From the NCBI GenBank assembly GCA_037447655.1, contig JBBHKE010000368.1, positions 1 to 50,973 on the forward strand: a stretch of DNA of 50,973 nt, read 5' to 3'. Numbering within the stretch: the stretch's first letter is position 1; every line of letters starts with the position of its first letter. This document shows positions 22,111 to 32,371 of this stretch, in pieces. Under the pieces are notes generated by a model, which was not told the origin of the DNA, did no database searches, and was given only the letters and a program-made list of their open reading frames with translations. The position numbers and the translations under genes were made by a program. This stretch comes from Zygnema cylindricum. Lineage: Eukaryota > Streptophyta > Zygnematophyceae > Zygnematales > Zygnemataceae.

Positions 22111-24035
22111 GAGAATTACTAAATTTTTATGCAAATTTTGTCCCTTTTCTTTCCGTTTACATAGTGACAGTAGTCATACTATGTTTTACTTGTTTTTAAT
22201 TATTGCCAATATTTTTTCTTTCTTTCTTTATGTGGATTTGTTTAAACTTTATTTCTTATGGTGGAAATTTTGACATTTTTGTTGTGTCAATAACAATTGA
22301 TGGTCAGTAGTAGTAAAGAGTTTTAAGTTTGGTTTAGGTTAAAAAAAAAAAAAAAAAACTTCAATATGAGTTGGGAATTGTGCTTTTTTGTCGAGAAAAG
22401 AAGAAAAAAAAAAAACAATGTAAAGGTTGTTACATTATGTTTGTAATAAGTAACAGCAAAACCCAAAAGTGATATAAATTTTACAGAAAAAATCTTGTAA
22501 TTTTTAATTTTCATTCATCTTCATTTTCTTTCATTTTAATATTTTTTAATTTCAGGTCTTAATTTAATTTTAAAATCCAAGATACAAAAAAGGGAAAAGG
22601 GAGGGATCAAAGGGAAATACCCAAGAGAAGAGAAGAGAAAAGAAAAAAATAGTAAATATAAGTGAGTGGAGGGAACTAAGGGAGGGAAATCTTGAGACTG
22701 AGAGATTGCCAGTTGGGGGCTATACTGCTGGTGATTATTAGAGCGGGAGATCCGTCAGGCAGTAAAGGACATTTTAATCTAGATGGACCATTGGATTTTC
22801 TTTTCAAGCAAGCAATGGTCTTACGTTTCGACTTTGACGTTTCGATTAAAAATCGGAAAAATGTATGACGAGAAAAAGACCAAAATTCCTGAAAAATGTT
22901 TAATCCTAAAAACGATGGGCGATGTAGTGAGGATGTTGGTTATTTTTTGAAAGGTCTAATACATTATGATTGACCCTAGTTTGAAAGTTCCATAGCTAAG
23001 GGCGAAATTCCATTAGGAGATTTTTGTAATTGTACAACCAACATTACGGGCTGTAATATTTTGAACGATGAACCATCGTGTAGAGCTTGTAAACCAATTG
23101 TTCTAATTTGAGTGGTACCACGCAAGTTAAGATCGGATATCGACAAAATGTAAAAGATATTTCACACCGAGCAATTTTAACTTAAAATCTTGATGTGTAC
23201 CATGTACTTGCGTACCAAGTCATCATGTGACATAATTTTTTGACTCTTTGCACACGCCTTGTCTTCTACAACAACTCATATTTAAGGGTTCTTGTTCGAG
23301 ACGAAAAATAGGATTTCAAAAGCACTATCTATTCAAACGGTTGTTTTATTTTTTCCAAAATGAAATCACACATTCCTTCATAAGGTCATTCTGTTCGACC
23401 TTTTCTCTCTAGAAAGTGTTAAAAAATCCTTCTTCAGATAGAAGGATTTAAAAAAAAGTATAATCACATTTTTTTAGGGTTTGATATATTGTAACTTGAG
23501 GAGGGAAAAGCGGAGAAACCAAATATAAACATGGTAAACCATGAAGCTGAAAGGATGTGAGAAAGGACTGGAAACAACGAACTTTAAAGGATGGTAGGGA
23601 TAGCGTGACGAAAGAGCGTTATAAAATAACTTTTGTATTTTCAGTTGGATTTTGGTACTTTGTCCGAAGATACATATCATGTGCAAATTTTGAGAATTCC
23701 AATGGTGCATCGTGACACGTATCTTTATCATCCACGTGTCGCGACTCTTCGATTTTTGTAATTGAGTACCGACCGCGTCCCACCTCCTCCTCCTCGAGGT
23801 GGGTAGTCAACTACAAAATTGATTGGAGCGAATGCCTCGCGGATGAATATCCAATGGTCATTGTTACCTCCCATACCTTTGGAGAATATTGGCAAGATTC
23901 TCTAAATGTTATTTTGTTAATAAAAACAAAACAAGTGGTGCGGCATAGCACGGAGAGGTCAGAAATCTTGTAAACAACCTCACTTTTCCTTGGATGGAAC
24001 TTCACCCTAAGTATTAGAATCACATTGTTTGCGGA
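22111..24035. other. Unassigned AT-rich intergenic DNA
   Basis: No recognisable gene or transposon domain. Contains poly-A and poly-T runs near 22341, 22405 and 21880, and purine-rich stretches at 22580-22690. Between 22700 and 24035 the sequence is less simple but has no readable protein. Confidence 0.5.
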
Positions 24036-24039
24036 AGTA

Positions 24040-24250
24040 CAGCATGTATCGTTTTTAGTGTTGATGCTTTTTTTGCCACTTAAAACATTTTTTCTCTACA
24101 CGACACTTGTCCACTTTTTGATTGGAGACGGCCAATCGAGAGATGATAATCGTTTCTTTGAATCGCAATTGCCGATCCAAAACATGTATGTGTACAGAGA
24201 GAAGATGTTTTAAGCGGCGAAACAAACATTGACATAGTATAATTGTAAAA
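24040..24250 (+). mobile_element. TA-MITE with large internal inverted repeat
   Basis: Starts after a TA (24038-24039) with ACAGCATGTATCGTTTTTAG, a variant of the TA-MITE terminus. The sequence gccacttaaaacattttttctc (24074-24095) pairs with gagaagatgttttaagcggc (24200-24219), giving a hairpin-like small element. Homologous along its left half to 44962-45120, whose terminus is at 43220. The right terminus is worn and not placed exactly. Confidence 0.6.
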
Positions 24251-25070
24251 GTTGCTTCGACATATTGCATGCAGGGATAATGGTTGATACCATTGGATGA
24301 CCAAGAACCAATGTATAACTCGAGAGGTTTATAAGGGGGTGTGAAACCCTAGAGTGATTGGTTATAGTTTGAAAAGATTCAATTCTTTCACAAGTGTTGG
24401 AAAATGTAGAGGTTTTAAACATTCGAGTTAATACAACTAGAATCCCCACAGAAGAACATTGTGCTTGAAGCATAACTATGTCATGAATAGAAAGGGAAGT
24501 CTGCCCGGTCCTTCTTGGGAAATAGGGACCAAAGATACCCAAAAGAATCCCATGGCGGAATGGCATGATAGGATGTCTCTGGAATTCGCACCTATAGAAG
24601 TGGATGTTTTTTTTTGTTTTCGTAGGTAACGCAGTACTCTTATTGACATATACGGGGAAGTGGCCTTTTGCCCGCTGAAGATTGATTTTTTTTTTCTTCT
24701 CCCTAGTTATCTTCGATTAACGTGAACTTGGTTTGGACTCATGCAAAACTGCCTTGTTTATACTTTATAGGGATTTAAAACGTCGAATGGTCCGGTAAGG
24801 TCTTCAGAGGTGCCATAATATTCACGTGTAAAACCTCAAGTCCAACCTTCCCACACTTAAAACAAAGCCAATAATTGAAAAAAAAATCATATTTAGATTT
24901 CTATTTAGCATGATTTGGTCTCGAGTGTCATTTACTCATATTTAGTTAGCAATCTTAATAAATGAAATGATCTACTCAACAAGTACTAGTACTAAACTTG
25001 TTATGCTTCTTTAAAACACCGAAATTGTTTTATCATAATAATTCAGATTGAGAAAATTTAAAGAGGGTCT
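24251..25070. other. Unassigned region with a minus-strand open frame
   Basis: A minus-strand open frame starts at an ATG at 24566 and runs through the TA-MITE edge to 24210. Its first 80 residues, starting MPFRHGILLGIFGPYFPRR, have protein-like composition, but I do not recognise a family. Nothing else is seen to 25070. Confidence 0.3.
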
Positions 25071-25382
25071 CTACACGAGCCTCGTCTCACTAGGAAATAG
25101 TTTAGCAATCATCTTGCTCTCAGAATAAAGAGCCTTCCTCAAAAATACAATGAGCTCCTTAGCATCAGGGTCCCTTGGGAAGGCTACACCGTGTATCGCT
25201 ATTAGTGTTAACCCTAATAGCAATTCAAGGTGTACCTCCCCCAACACCGCCGGCGTAGACAAGACTTTAAAGGAGACACGATCGGCATCCCTTGGCTTCA
25301 GCTTTTTGGAGCCCCATCTGAGATCAAGGTTTCTGCTTAACCTAACCCTCAGCGGAAATGTTGCAGCCCGTGAAATCTGCAC
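25071..25382 (-). CDS. Possible gene fragment carrying an in-frame 46-bp MITE
   Basis: A 103-codon open frame with GC content above its surroundings. The part from SKKLKPRDADRVSFKVL to the C-terminus reads like real protein, but I recognise no family and cannot tell gene from chance. Residues encoded by 25185-25232 derive from a TA-MITE. Element plus one TA is 48 bp (16 codons), so the frame is kept; without it VLGEV would join AFPRDPDAKELIVFLR directly. No splice sites were assigned. Could be an exon fragment, a captured piece in an older transposon, or accidental. Confidence 0.3.
   Translation of the reverse strand: MQISRAATFPLRVRLSRNLDLRWGSKKLKPRDADRVSFKVLSTPAVLGEVHLELLLGLTLIAIHGVAFPRDPDAKELIVFLRKALYSESKMIAKLFPSETRLV
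25187..25232 (+). mobile_element. Micro TA-MITE (46 bp): two termini back to back
   Basis: CACCGTGTATCGCTATTAG on the left and the imperfect inverse ctaatagcaattcaaggtg on the right, with only a few bases between, flanked by TA on both sides (25185-25186, 25233-25234). The terminus words match the TA-MITE at 29676. This is essentially an element reduced to its two ends. Confidence 0.7.
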
Positions 25383-25440
25383 CCTCCGTTTCTACGTCCC
25401 ATTCGAAATCTGCAGGTTTCGTGTGAGGAGAAAACATATT

Positions 25441-26222
25441 AGGGTGCATCTCCATGTACTTCAAACTAAGAGAATTTACTCTGTTTTTTAGCGCAGATCC
25501 GGCGGACTCGGATTCTGGATGTCCCTATGTGTAACAACGAAACTGTTACTTAAGGGTGTGACGATTGTGTACGCTGACAATGCCCGTGAGGCCTGTTAAC
25601 GTCTACAATATGTGATGACGCACGTTATTTTTTGTAACTGCTTATGACGTCGCATGACTTTTCGTGACATGGTAGACGTACCGCCTTCCATCCTGTTTTG
25701 TTTCACAGTTGAAGAAAATGCACTTTGCCTTTGCATCGCCTGTCCGCTCGACGTGAAATTGCATCAGAATCTTGAGACCCCTGGCGAAATAAAATCCGTA
25801 CCAGGCGCAAACGGAAAAAACCAAACAAATTGTGTACTTTGCTTTGTCGTACCTGAACGCAAACGGACAAAACATAGCGGATCTTGCACTTTTCGTCATC
25901 GCTTGAATTCTTTTGAAAAATTTTGAAATTTTTTTACAAGTGCGAATACGTGTTTCTATTTGTTTTTCAAAAATACTTTGTTTTAAAAAACATATTTTTA
26001 TGTGTTTTAAAGAAAAGTTTGAAGATGACGTTTTTTGGCGTGGCCGTGGGTCGAAGAGCACAAGACGACAACATGTAGTACATCCTAAATTCGATGATGA
26101 CGCACAATGTACTTCTGGTTTTTTCTATTTTTTTGTACGGTCGAAACTTACGCGGTACAACTCTAAGTTATACAAGAAAACGACAGAAAAAAACCCTTAC
26201 TTAGGCACATGGAGACGCAGCC
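25441..26222 (-). mobile_element. PIF-like MITE, type A, complete (782 bp)
   Basis: Begins GGGTGCATCTCCATGTAC after TTA (25438-25440) and ends with its inverse, ...catggagacgcagcc, before GTA (26223-26225, one mismatch from TTA). It aligns in reverse orientation over its length with the type A element at 43238-44958 once the nested element there is removed (about 770 bp). Shared words include ttttagcgcagatccg near one end and tttcacagttgaagaa inside. No transposase. Confidence 0.78.
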
Positions 26223-26226
26223 GTAA

Positions 26227-26445
26227 ACATATTTGCATACACATACAACGTACACACGTACATGTAAAAGTACACGTATGTGTAGGACGTTGACGCATAC
26301 ATTTACATATATGTATACATAGACAATTTGACACATACATAGACATATATGATTGTATTATATTATGCATTGACATATGCATTAACATGTACATATACAT
26401 AGACATGTACATTATGCATATACAAATTCATATACATATACATAA
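26227..26445 (+). repeat. ACAT/GTAC microsatellite-like tract
   Basis: Irregular run of acatac, acatat, gacatgtac and tacatag words. It lies directly beside the PIF-like element and looks like a decayed simple repeat. Confidence 0.75.
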
Positions 26446-26488
26446 GGGAATTGCTAATTGCAGAGACGATTTTTGCTGCGCGCAGGTA

Positions 26489-26785
26489 GTTGTCAGAAAT
26501 TGTACATTTCAAGTACAGTTTCAAACAAGCTACGTACCTTTAAGTTCAGATTTGACGGTCAATCCGTCGAACAACTTCGACTGGCGAAATATTGTAACGG
26601 AGGTTAAAAAATTGTCGCACTTGCGAACATCGACCGTCATGAAAAAAAAAACAATTCACACGGCCGACGCAGGTTTACTGTAACAAAATTGAGGCAACCA
26701 CATATAAATAAAATGGATGCGCGCAAGTAGTAACTCACTTCACGTGAGCTCCACTATGAAAGCACACACCGACATTTGACTTAGG
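26489..26785 (-). repeat. Repeat X, uninterrupted copy
   Basis: The 239 bp between TA dinucleotides at 26487-26488 and 26728-26729 are the inverted counterpart of 30218-30456, also 239 bp. The continuation to about 26785 (gtaactcacttcacgtgagctcc) is the inverse of 29622-29673. This copy shows the unoccupied state of the two TA sites that carry MITEs in the other copy. It contains a CACGTG-bearing dyad (ttcacgtgag). Nature unknown. Confidence 0.8.
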
Positions 26786-26843
26786 TCGCTTCTCCATCAG
26801 GCGCCGACAGTAATCGTAGAGAAACGTTTACTGGCAGTAATAT

Positions 26844-28734
26844 TGCAACAGTAATACTGGATCGAACTTGTTCGTAAATGGGTATTTAAGTATTACGAAT
26901 ATAGAGTTTTGAATTTGGTAGACGTCCGCGAAAGAATCGCACGATTTGGAGTTGTATTTTAAAAGATAGTGATTGGTGTATTTAGGTGACAGCGCGAGGA
27001 CAATATAACAACTAGGTATCATTGAAACGGGTTAAAGGTCAAAAGTAGCCGCGGAATTTCAGGCGTATGTCTATAAAGTACTAATATTCGTTTAGTACAT
27101 ATGATGGTTCATTTCGTACACTTTTTAGTACAAAATGTCATAAGTTAAAATTTGTAAATTTCGAAGGTAATGTAGCGTTTGATTGGTTAGAAAATGCTAC
27201 GTAGTTAGTGAGAGATTTCACACGCTTTTGCATTCGTCAGTCTGAGTCCTTGCTGATCACTGATTGGCCCGGGTAAAACCTCTTCAACGGAGCGTTGACT
27301 GTCCTTGCTAATCAATGATTGGCCCGGGTAAAACCTCTTCAACGGAGCGTTGACTCTGGCTTGGCTAGTCCAGGGAGATGATGGATAAATGGTGAAGTCT
27401 AAGAGAAAAGTAAACATGTTTTCCTTTGGAAAAAGTTTGGAGAAATTCAGACTGATCTTGGTATTGAGCGATTAAAACCAAATTGGAGCATTGGCATTTT
27501 GGCACTGAAATCTCTTTCAAACTAAGTAGTGTTTTAATACTTAAGAGATAGAATTATTAAAGGTACGTCCTCGTGTATTAAAGTATCGACTTTAATCTGT
27601 CATTTTCACCGAAAACGCAGTTCCGTACGAGAAAAACTTTAGCCGTACAAAAAAATAAATTCTTTAAAAGTACACCAAACCTCAAGTCGATACTTTGAAT
27701 GTGTTTCATGTTTGTCGCCATGTGAACGCATATTGGAGTATTCTTTTTTTCGACCCCCCGGCAAGAGAATCCAGCCCGTCAAAAAACTTCATCAAAAATC
27801 ACCTCGCGACCTGATTTCAAGGAAAGTACCGCACAAACAACGAATGAAAAATAACCCACGCACGCGCCACACGAGTGGGAAAATTTTAGGACCAGGGAGA
27901 GTACTTGCTATTTTTCTCTCTGCCCGTCACGTGCATGTACGGAAAAGATGAGGATGAACGCAAAAAAATCTGCAAGGGTCTTGGACCTCCAATTTCATTC
28001 ATGGGTCCTCGGTAGAATTTTGCATCGTCGTCGCCACTCCCCTCTCCCTCTCACACTATCACTTTTATCTCACACTTTTTAGAATGAGGCACGACAAAAC
28101 TGGTATGAAATGAAAGATATTTGAAAATTAATTCTTTTGACTACCTTTATGCATATTTTTATGGCAAGTAGAGCTAAAAAGGTTGAGAAAACGAAATCAA
28201 ATATCCATGGCCGAAAGTTCTTGAATCTGTGATGTCACAAGTGAGCGTGACCTCACAATGTTACAAAACCTTAAACATCTGCCATGTAATAAAATTACAA
28301 AATTGTAGACGCCTACAACTGTCGTTGTTTTTGTTGGCGTCAACAATTTCATAGTCGTCGTCAACCGTCACAAAGTTGTACCTAAGTCTACACCCGTCAC
28401 ATTTCAAAGTTCTGATTCCATTTTCGCACATAGGGACGCTTTTCAAAGTACTACGGAACACTTCATTAGAGTCCAAAATACTTTTTCAAAGTATCACTTA
28501 TATTGGGACGTACCCTAAGAGAGAGAGTAGTGGAAAACACTATAAAAGAAGGGTTGAGCCACGAGGGCAAGCAACCAAGCTAATGTTATGTGGACAGAAG
28601 CTTCTTCTAATTTAAAGTTTATCCTTATGTGAGTGCTTTCCAATGTGGATGTGTATTTTCCAAATGTGTGGAATGTGTGGTTGAAAATTGGTTGTAGTAA
28701 TGGGATTTTTTGAAAGGTAGGAGATCCTATTACA
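26844..28734 (+). repeat. Solo gypsy LTR (LTR 4) interrupted by a PIF-like MITE
   Basis: TGCAACAGTAATA start, CTATTACA end, flanked by AATAT (26839-26843) and AATAC (28735-28739), a 4/5 target-duplication match. No internal gypsy sequence adjoins it, so it is a solo LTR. The 955-bp MITE at 27561-28515 splits it. It carries its own tandem duplication of the gcccgggtaaaacctcttc region (about 27245-27355), at the same LTR position duplicated in LTR 1 but with different length. Confidence 0.85.
27561..28515 (+). mobile_element. PIF-like MITE, type B, copy 1 (955 bp)
   Basis: Left end AGGTACGTCC, right end the inverse GGACGTACCC, flanked by TAA (27558-27560 and 28516-28518). LTR 3 shows the empty site at 21055-21057, proving both the ends and the 3-bp TAA duplication. 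Family features: TWA duplication and GG-starting termini, as in PIF/Harbinger. Internal words are shared with copies at 33000 and 43918, including cgacccccc...gcaagagaatccag. No transposase; the 80-codon open frame at 27712 is not conserved across all copies. Confidence 0.87.
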
Positions 28735-28739
28735 AATAC

Positions 28740-29621
28740 TTTGTTCACTTCTCCATCAGGTCGTGTCAGCAATGGAATCTATCGCGCACGTGCTTTCTTT
28801 CGTTTGGATGCACGTAGGTTCTTGTTCTGACAGCGAGCATGTCAAAGATTCCAAAAGCACAATATCTGAACTTGTATCCATACATCTAGCCGCAAAAATA
28901 AATTACGTGAATGTATAATTTGTACGTTCCTGTTTTGTATTTTTTGTAGTTGTTTTGTCGTTCGTGTTTCGTCGTGGCGCCGCAAATTTTGGATGTCAGC
29001 GGATTGTGGAGGAGGCGTCACGGCACATTCATCAACAAATATTTTTTTTGGTGGTTTCCATTATATTTGATTCCTGCCTATCCGAAGGTGCATGGCAAAT
29101 GTCCGATGGCGCGCGGCTCGTTCGTGACCTTTCCACACGTAAACATTTTACACGTCCGGTGATAAGCTAGTGTCCTCTCGAGGACACTAGCGAATCATTG
29201 GACGAAGTGACCTTTTGCTTCAAAAACTCATAATCGGACGGTTTACGTTGTCGCCCAAACGTTTGGAGAATCTTGACGAATCTCCAGTAATATTGTTTTA
29301 TATAAGAAAAAACAGTAGATCTGTACGGAAATGCACTTTTTCAAGTAAGCAACCCCACTTTTCGCCTGATGGAGGTTCACCTTTAGCCGCAAAAATAGAA
29401 TCTAATCACGAACCGGTACGCTGAACTTGGACACAAATTAAAGGACAACGTACGACATGTATAAACTCGCACGAAACGAAATAAACTTTGTACAAAATAT
29501 AAAAGCGTACCCGCGTATAAATATCAATGAAACTAAAATGACGCGTCGTCACGCGCGACCAAATGAAACCACACTATTTACGAATCAACATTTGTTACAT
29601 TGAATAAGTAATTCACATTGA
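28740..29621. other. Unassigned, CpG- and GTAC-rich DNA
   Basis: No recognised gene. Plus-strand open frames near 28950-29424 are short and overlap. Words such as cgtacgg and gtacaaa are frequent, as in the nearby MITEs, so this may be an older element of unknown class. The start (acttctccatcaggtcgtgtcag) resembles 26788-26812 on the other side of the solo LTR. Confidence 0.4.
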
Positions 29622-30456
29622 GTCACATTGTCGGTGTGTGCTTTCACAGTGGAGCTCACGTGAAGTGAGTAACTACACCGCGAATCGTTATTAGTGTTAA
29701 AGTTTAAATAGTGCTGAAGAAAATTTACCGTAATTGATGCTTATTAAGAATTTGATTTTTTTCAAAAAAAAGGTGTATTCTATTTTCGGCGTTTATGCTA
29801 ATTTGGGAATAGCAAAAATGGAATATTCGCTGTACGATTATATACATGAATATATGTATCCGTACAAAATATAAGAAATCGTACGCAATCGCGAATTTAA
29901 AATATCCGTACATGCTATACTAATTTACGTTTCAGACTAATCCCGTTTTTTTGAGCGCATGTTCCTATGCGTGCACGTCTGATGTAATTCATTTTTTGTA
30001 AATTTTCACTTGAAAAGGTACAATTATGTACGGTATGACATCGACCGTACACCACACTATTTATATTTTATTGTACTTTTGGGCTTTACTTTATTTTGTA
30101 CGGTACCTTAATTAACGTGAACGAAAAATTAAAATCATGTATCCTATTTGAAAAAAAAAATCAAAATTTTATGAACCCAAATTAGTGACTTTGACACTAA
30201 TAACGATTTGCGGTGTACCTGCGCGCATGCATTTTATTTATATGTGGCTGCCTCAGTTTTGTTACAGTAAACCTGCGCCGGCCGTGTGTTTTTTTATTTT
30301 TTTCATGATGGTCGACGTTCGCAAGCGCGACAGTTTTTTAACCGCCGTTACAATATTTCGCCAGTCAAAGTTGTTCGACGGATTGACCATAAAATCTGAA
30401 CTTAAAGGTACGTAGCTTGTACGAATCTGTACTTCAAATGTACAATTTTTGACAAC
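29622..30456 (+). repeat. Repeat X, copy interrupted by a TA-MITE
   Basis: The left part 29622-29673 and right part 30218-30456 together form an inverted copy of 26489-26785, split by the 540-bp TA-MITE. The right part is bounded at 30457 by a second TA-MITE. The joins match the uninterrupted copy with one TA retained. Confidence 0.8.
29676..30215 (+). mobile_element. TA-MITE, complete (540 bp)
   Basis: Left terminus CACCGCGAATCGTTATTAG and right terminus its inverse, ctaataacgatttgcggtg. About 26 of 28 terminal bases pair. Flanked by TA at 29674-29675 and 30216-30217. The uninterrupted copy of the host repeat (26728-26742, complement) has a single TA at this point, defining the insertion. 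A TA duplication fits Tc1/mariner-type elements, but the termini do not match plant Stowaway ends that I know. No transposase. Confidence 0.87.
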
Positions 30457-30458
30457 TA

Positions 30459-31074
30459 CACCGCGAATCGTAATTAGAGTAATGAAAAAATTAGAGTAAA
30501 AAAACAAAAAAAAACAATTAGAGTAATGAACTCTAATTTATGTGATATAACTTTTTCACAGTCGAAGTTTACTCTAATTTATTTAAGTACTCTATATTGT
30601 GTTATGTCGGTATTAAATATCCGCGCTGAAATTTTAAACACTAAATTACGTGGACGTACAAAATCTGTCAGTCCGTATAGTTTTGACGTCATTATGACGC
30701 TAGTATTATTTGTCGCGCTGAATGTCAGTTAATGTTCACACTGACGACGATGCTGTCGACGGACGAGAGTCATGCGAACGGCTTTTTTTCGATGTGATTG
30801 ATTTTTCGCTTAGTCCGATTTCACGTGCAAGCGCGATTGTATTAAATCATTATTTGTAATTTTTTACATAAAAAAGTACATTTTTGCACGGTCGAACGTC
30901 GTCTGTACTCCACACTATTTAAAACGAACCTATATTACAAAATTTTACGCTAATTAAACCTTACCTAAATTAGAACAATGAAAAAATTAGAATCGTTTAC
31001 TCTATTTGATGTCATAGAGTCGAAATGTTGAGCGACCGAATTAGAGTAATTTACTCTAATTACGATTCGCTGTG
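30459..31074 (+). mobile_element. TA-MITE, TTAGAGTAA subtype (616 bp)
   Basis: Left terminus CACCGCGAATCGTAATTAG after TA (30457-30458); right terminus ctaattacgattcgctgtg before TA (31075-31076). Near both ends ttagagtaa/ttactctaa words recur. Its right half (from about 30760) is the inverse of 31077-31391. Inserted in the second TA site of repeat X, as the empty copy at 26487-26488 shows. Confidence 0.83.
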
Positions 31075-31076
31075 TA

Positions 31077-31391
31077 CACCGCGAATCATAATTAGAGTAA
31101 ATTACTCTAATTCGGTCGCTCGAAATTTCGACTCTATGACATCAAATAGAGTAAACGATTCTAATTTTTTCATTATTCTAATTTGGGTAAGGTTTAATTA
31201 GCGTAAAAATTTGTAATATAGGTTCGTTTTAGATAGTGTGGAGTACGGATGACGTTCGACCGTGCAAAATTGTAGTTTTTTAAGTAAAAAGGTACAAATA
31301 ATGATTTTATAAAATCGCGCTCGCACGTGAAATCGCACTAAACGAAAAATCAATCACATCGAAAAAAAGCCGTTCGCATAACTCTCGTCCG
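31077..31391 (-). mobile_element. Second TA-MITE of the same subtype, inverted, cut by assembly gap
   Basis: Begins CACCGCGAATCATAATTAG immediately after the TA that ends the previous element. It mirrors 31074-30760 at roughly 90% identity, including the gacatcaaatagagtaaacg and ccgttcgca words. It runs straight into the N gap, so its other end is unseen. Together the pair forms an inverted repeat with arms of about 315 bp and almost no loop. Confidence 0.82.
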
Positions 31392-31401
31392 NNNNNNNNN
31401 N
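31392..31401. other. Assembly gap (10 N)
   Basis: Ten N at the edge of a near-perfect palindrome. The true gap length is unknown; a hard-to-sequence foldback is the obvious cause. Confidence 0.99.
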
Positions 31402-32366
31402 GCCACCTCACTAACTGTAACTCAGTAAAACAACAAGATATAGGGAAACAATTCTTGACCACCTACGATATTATAAACCACAGCACAGAGGCCAATTGGG
31501 CACTAATGCAAAGCCTCCTTAACACAGGATCCGCAACAACAAAAGAATAACAACAAACACAGGCCACAAACTCACATAGCACTTCATCACCTCTTGCAGA
31601 GGACCGGTAACACGGAACATATCAGTTCATCCATCAATCAAAAACTCATCCATCTTTACATAACATTCACCAAGGTCCACAGGTTTCGGCAAAATATCAA
31701 AATGTTCGATCAAAGGCCTTTCTCTCACTCACTTTAACAACGTTCCCAAAATTCTAAACTCTAACCTTCCTACCGATTCTACCTACTCAAAAACTAACTA
31801 CCTACTTGACTATACAAGGCACAATGGCCAGGAGACGTTCTCCACTACTTCACGATACACTCAAACACCGGACACAAACAACAATAAGAAAACAACAACG
31901 CCTAGGACACAATTCCTCCGAAACGTAATCACGGGTTAACCGGAGACACGACACCAAATATTATAGCATCCACCAGTTCTTAACAAAGGGATATAGAACA
32001 ACAAAATGACTCAATGTCAATCACTCCACCGATTCGCATGATGTACATAACATTCCCCCTCTCGTTGGGAAAATCCTTTGCACCTGTCACGTCAGACCTA
32101 ACTTTGGTCCCCTCTGGTGAACACACGAAGAGTGTCATATGATCCTCCATTGATTTTAGTGCCGAAGTGTAACTAAACTATAACTATTAACCATGACCGA
32201 CCGAATTTCGGTCAAAATGCTAGTAAATGGAAATGTGCTTCGGCTATTTGTGAAACACAAAATTTTTAACAAATGTCATAAAACTCATACTCTCCAAGTA
32301 AACTCGCATGCATCCAACTAATCCCCCAAAAGCACCCCTCTCCCCCCCTTCTCTTTTCCAACATCA
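31402..32366. other. Unassigned DNA after the gap, with a short coding-like stretch
   Basis: Composition changes at the gap: the plus strand becomes A/C-rich and G-poor. A plus-strand open stretch at 31404-31550 reads LTTYDIINHSTEANWALMQS and ends in TAA; it looks protein-like, but I recognise no family. Nothing else is readable up to the copia-2 boundary. Confidence 0.3.
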
Positions 32367-32371
32367 AGCTT

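Noticed and set aside
21672-22134. Open frames in the GA-rich tracts
   Set aside because: They are products of simple repeats (Arg/Gly/Glu or Ser/Pro/Leu runs) with no other support.
25642-26293. Open frames of 90-139 codons on both strands
   Set aside because: They lie within the type A PIF-like MITE, are not conserved as frames in the copy at 43.2-45.0 kb, and show no domain.
26197-26445. Possible CRISPR-like or clustered repeats
   Set aside because: There are no constant repeats with unique spacers, only decayed ACAT/GTAC simple sequence; the genome is also eukaryotic in character.
29622-30456. One larger transposon containing both parts of repeat X and the MITE
   Set aside because: The inverted copy at 26489-26785 lacks the MITE and keeps a single TA, so the MITE is a later insertion.
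31020-31140. Palindrome as an assembly mirror artefact
   Set aside because: The arms differ at many positions and have element-type ends with a TA between them, so two real MITE copies explain it better; the adjacent gap still calls for read support.
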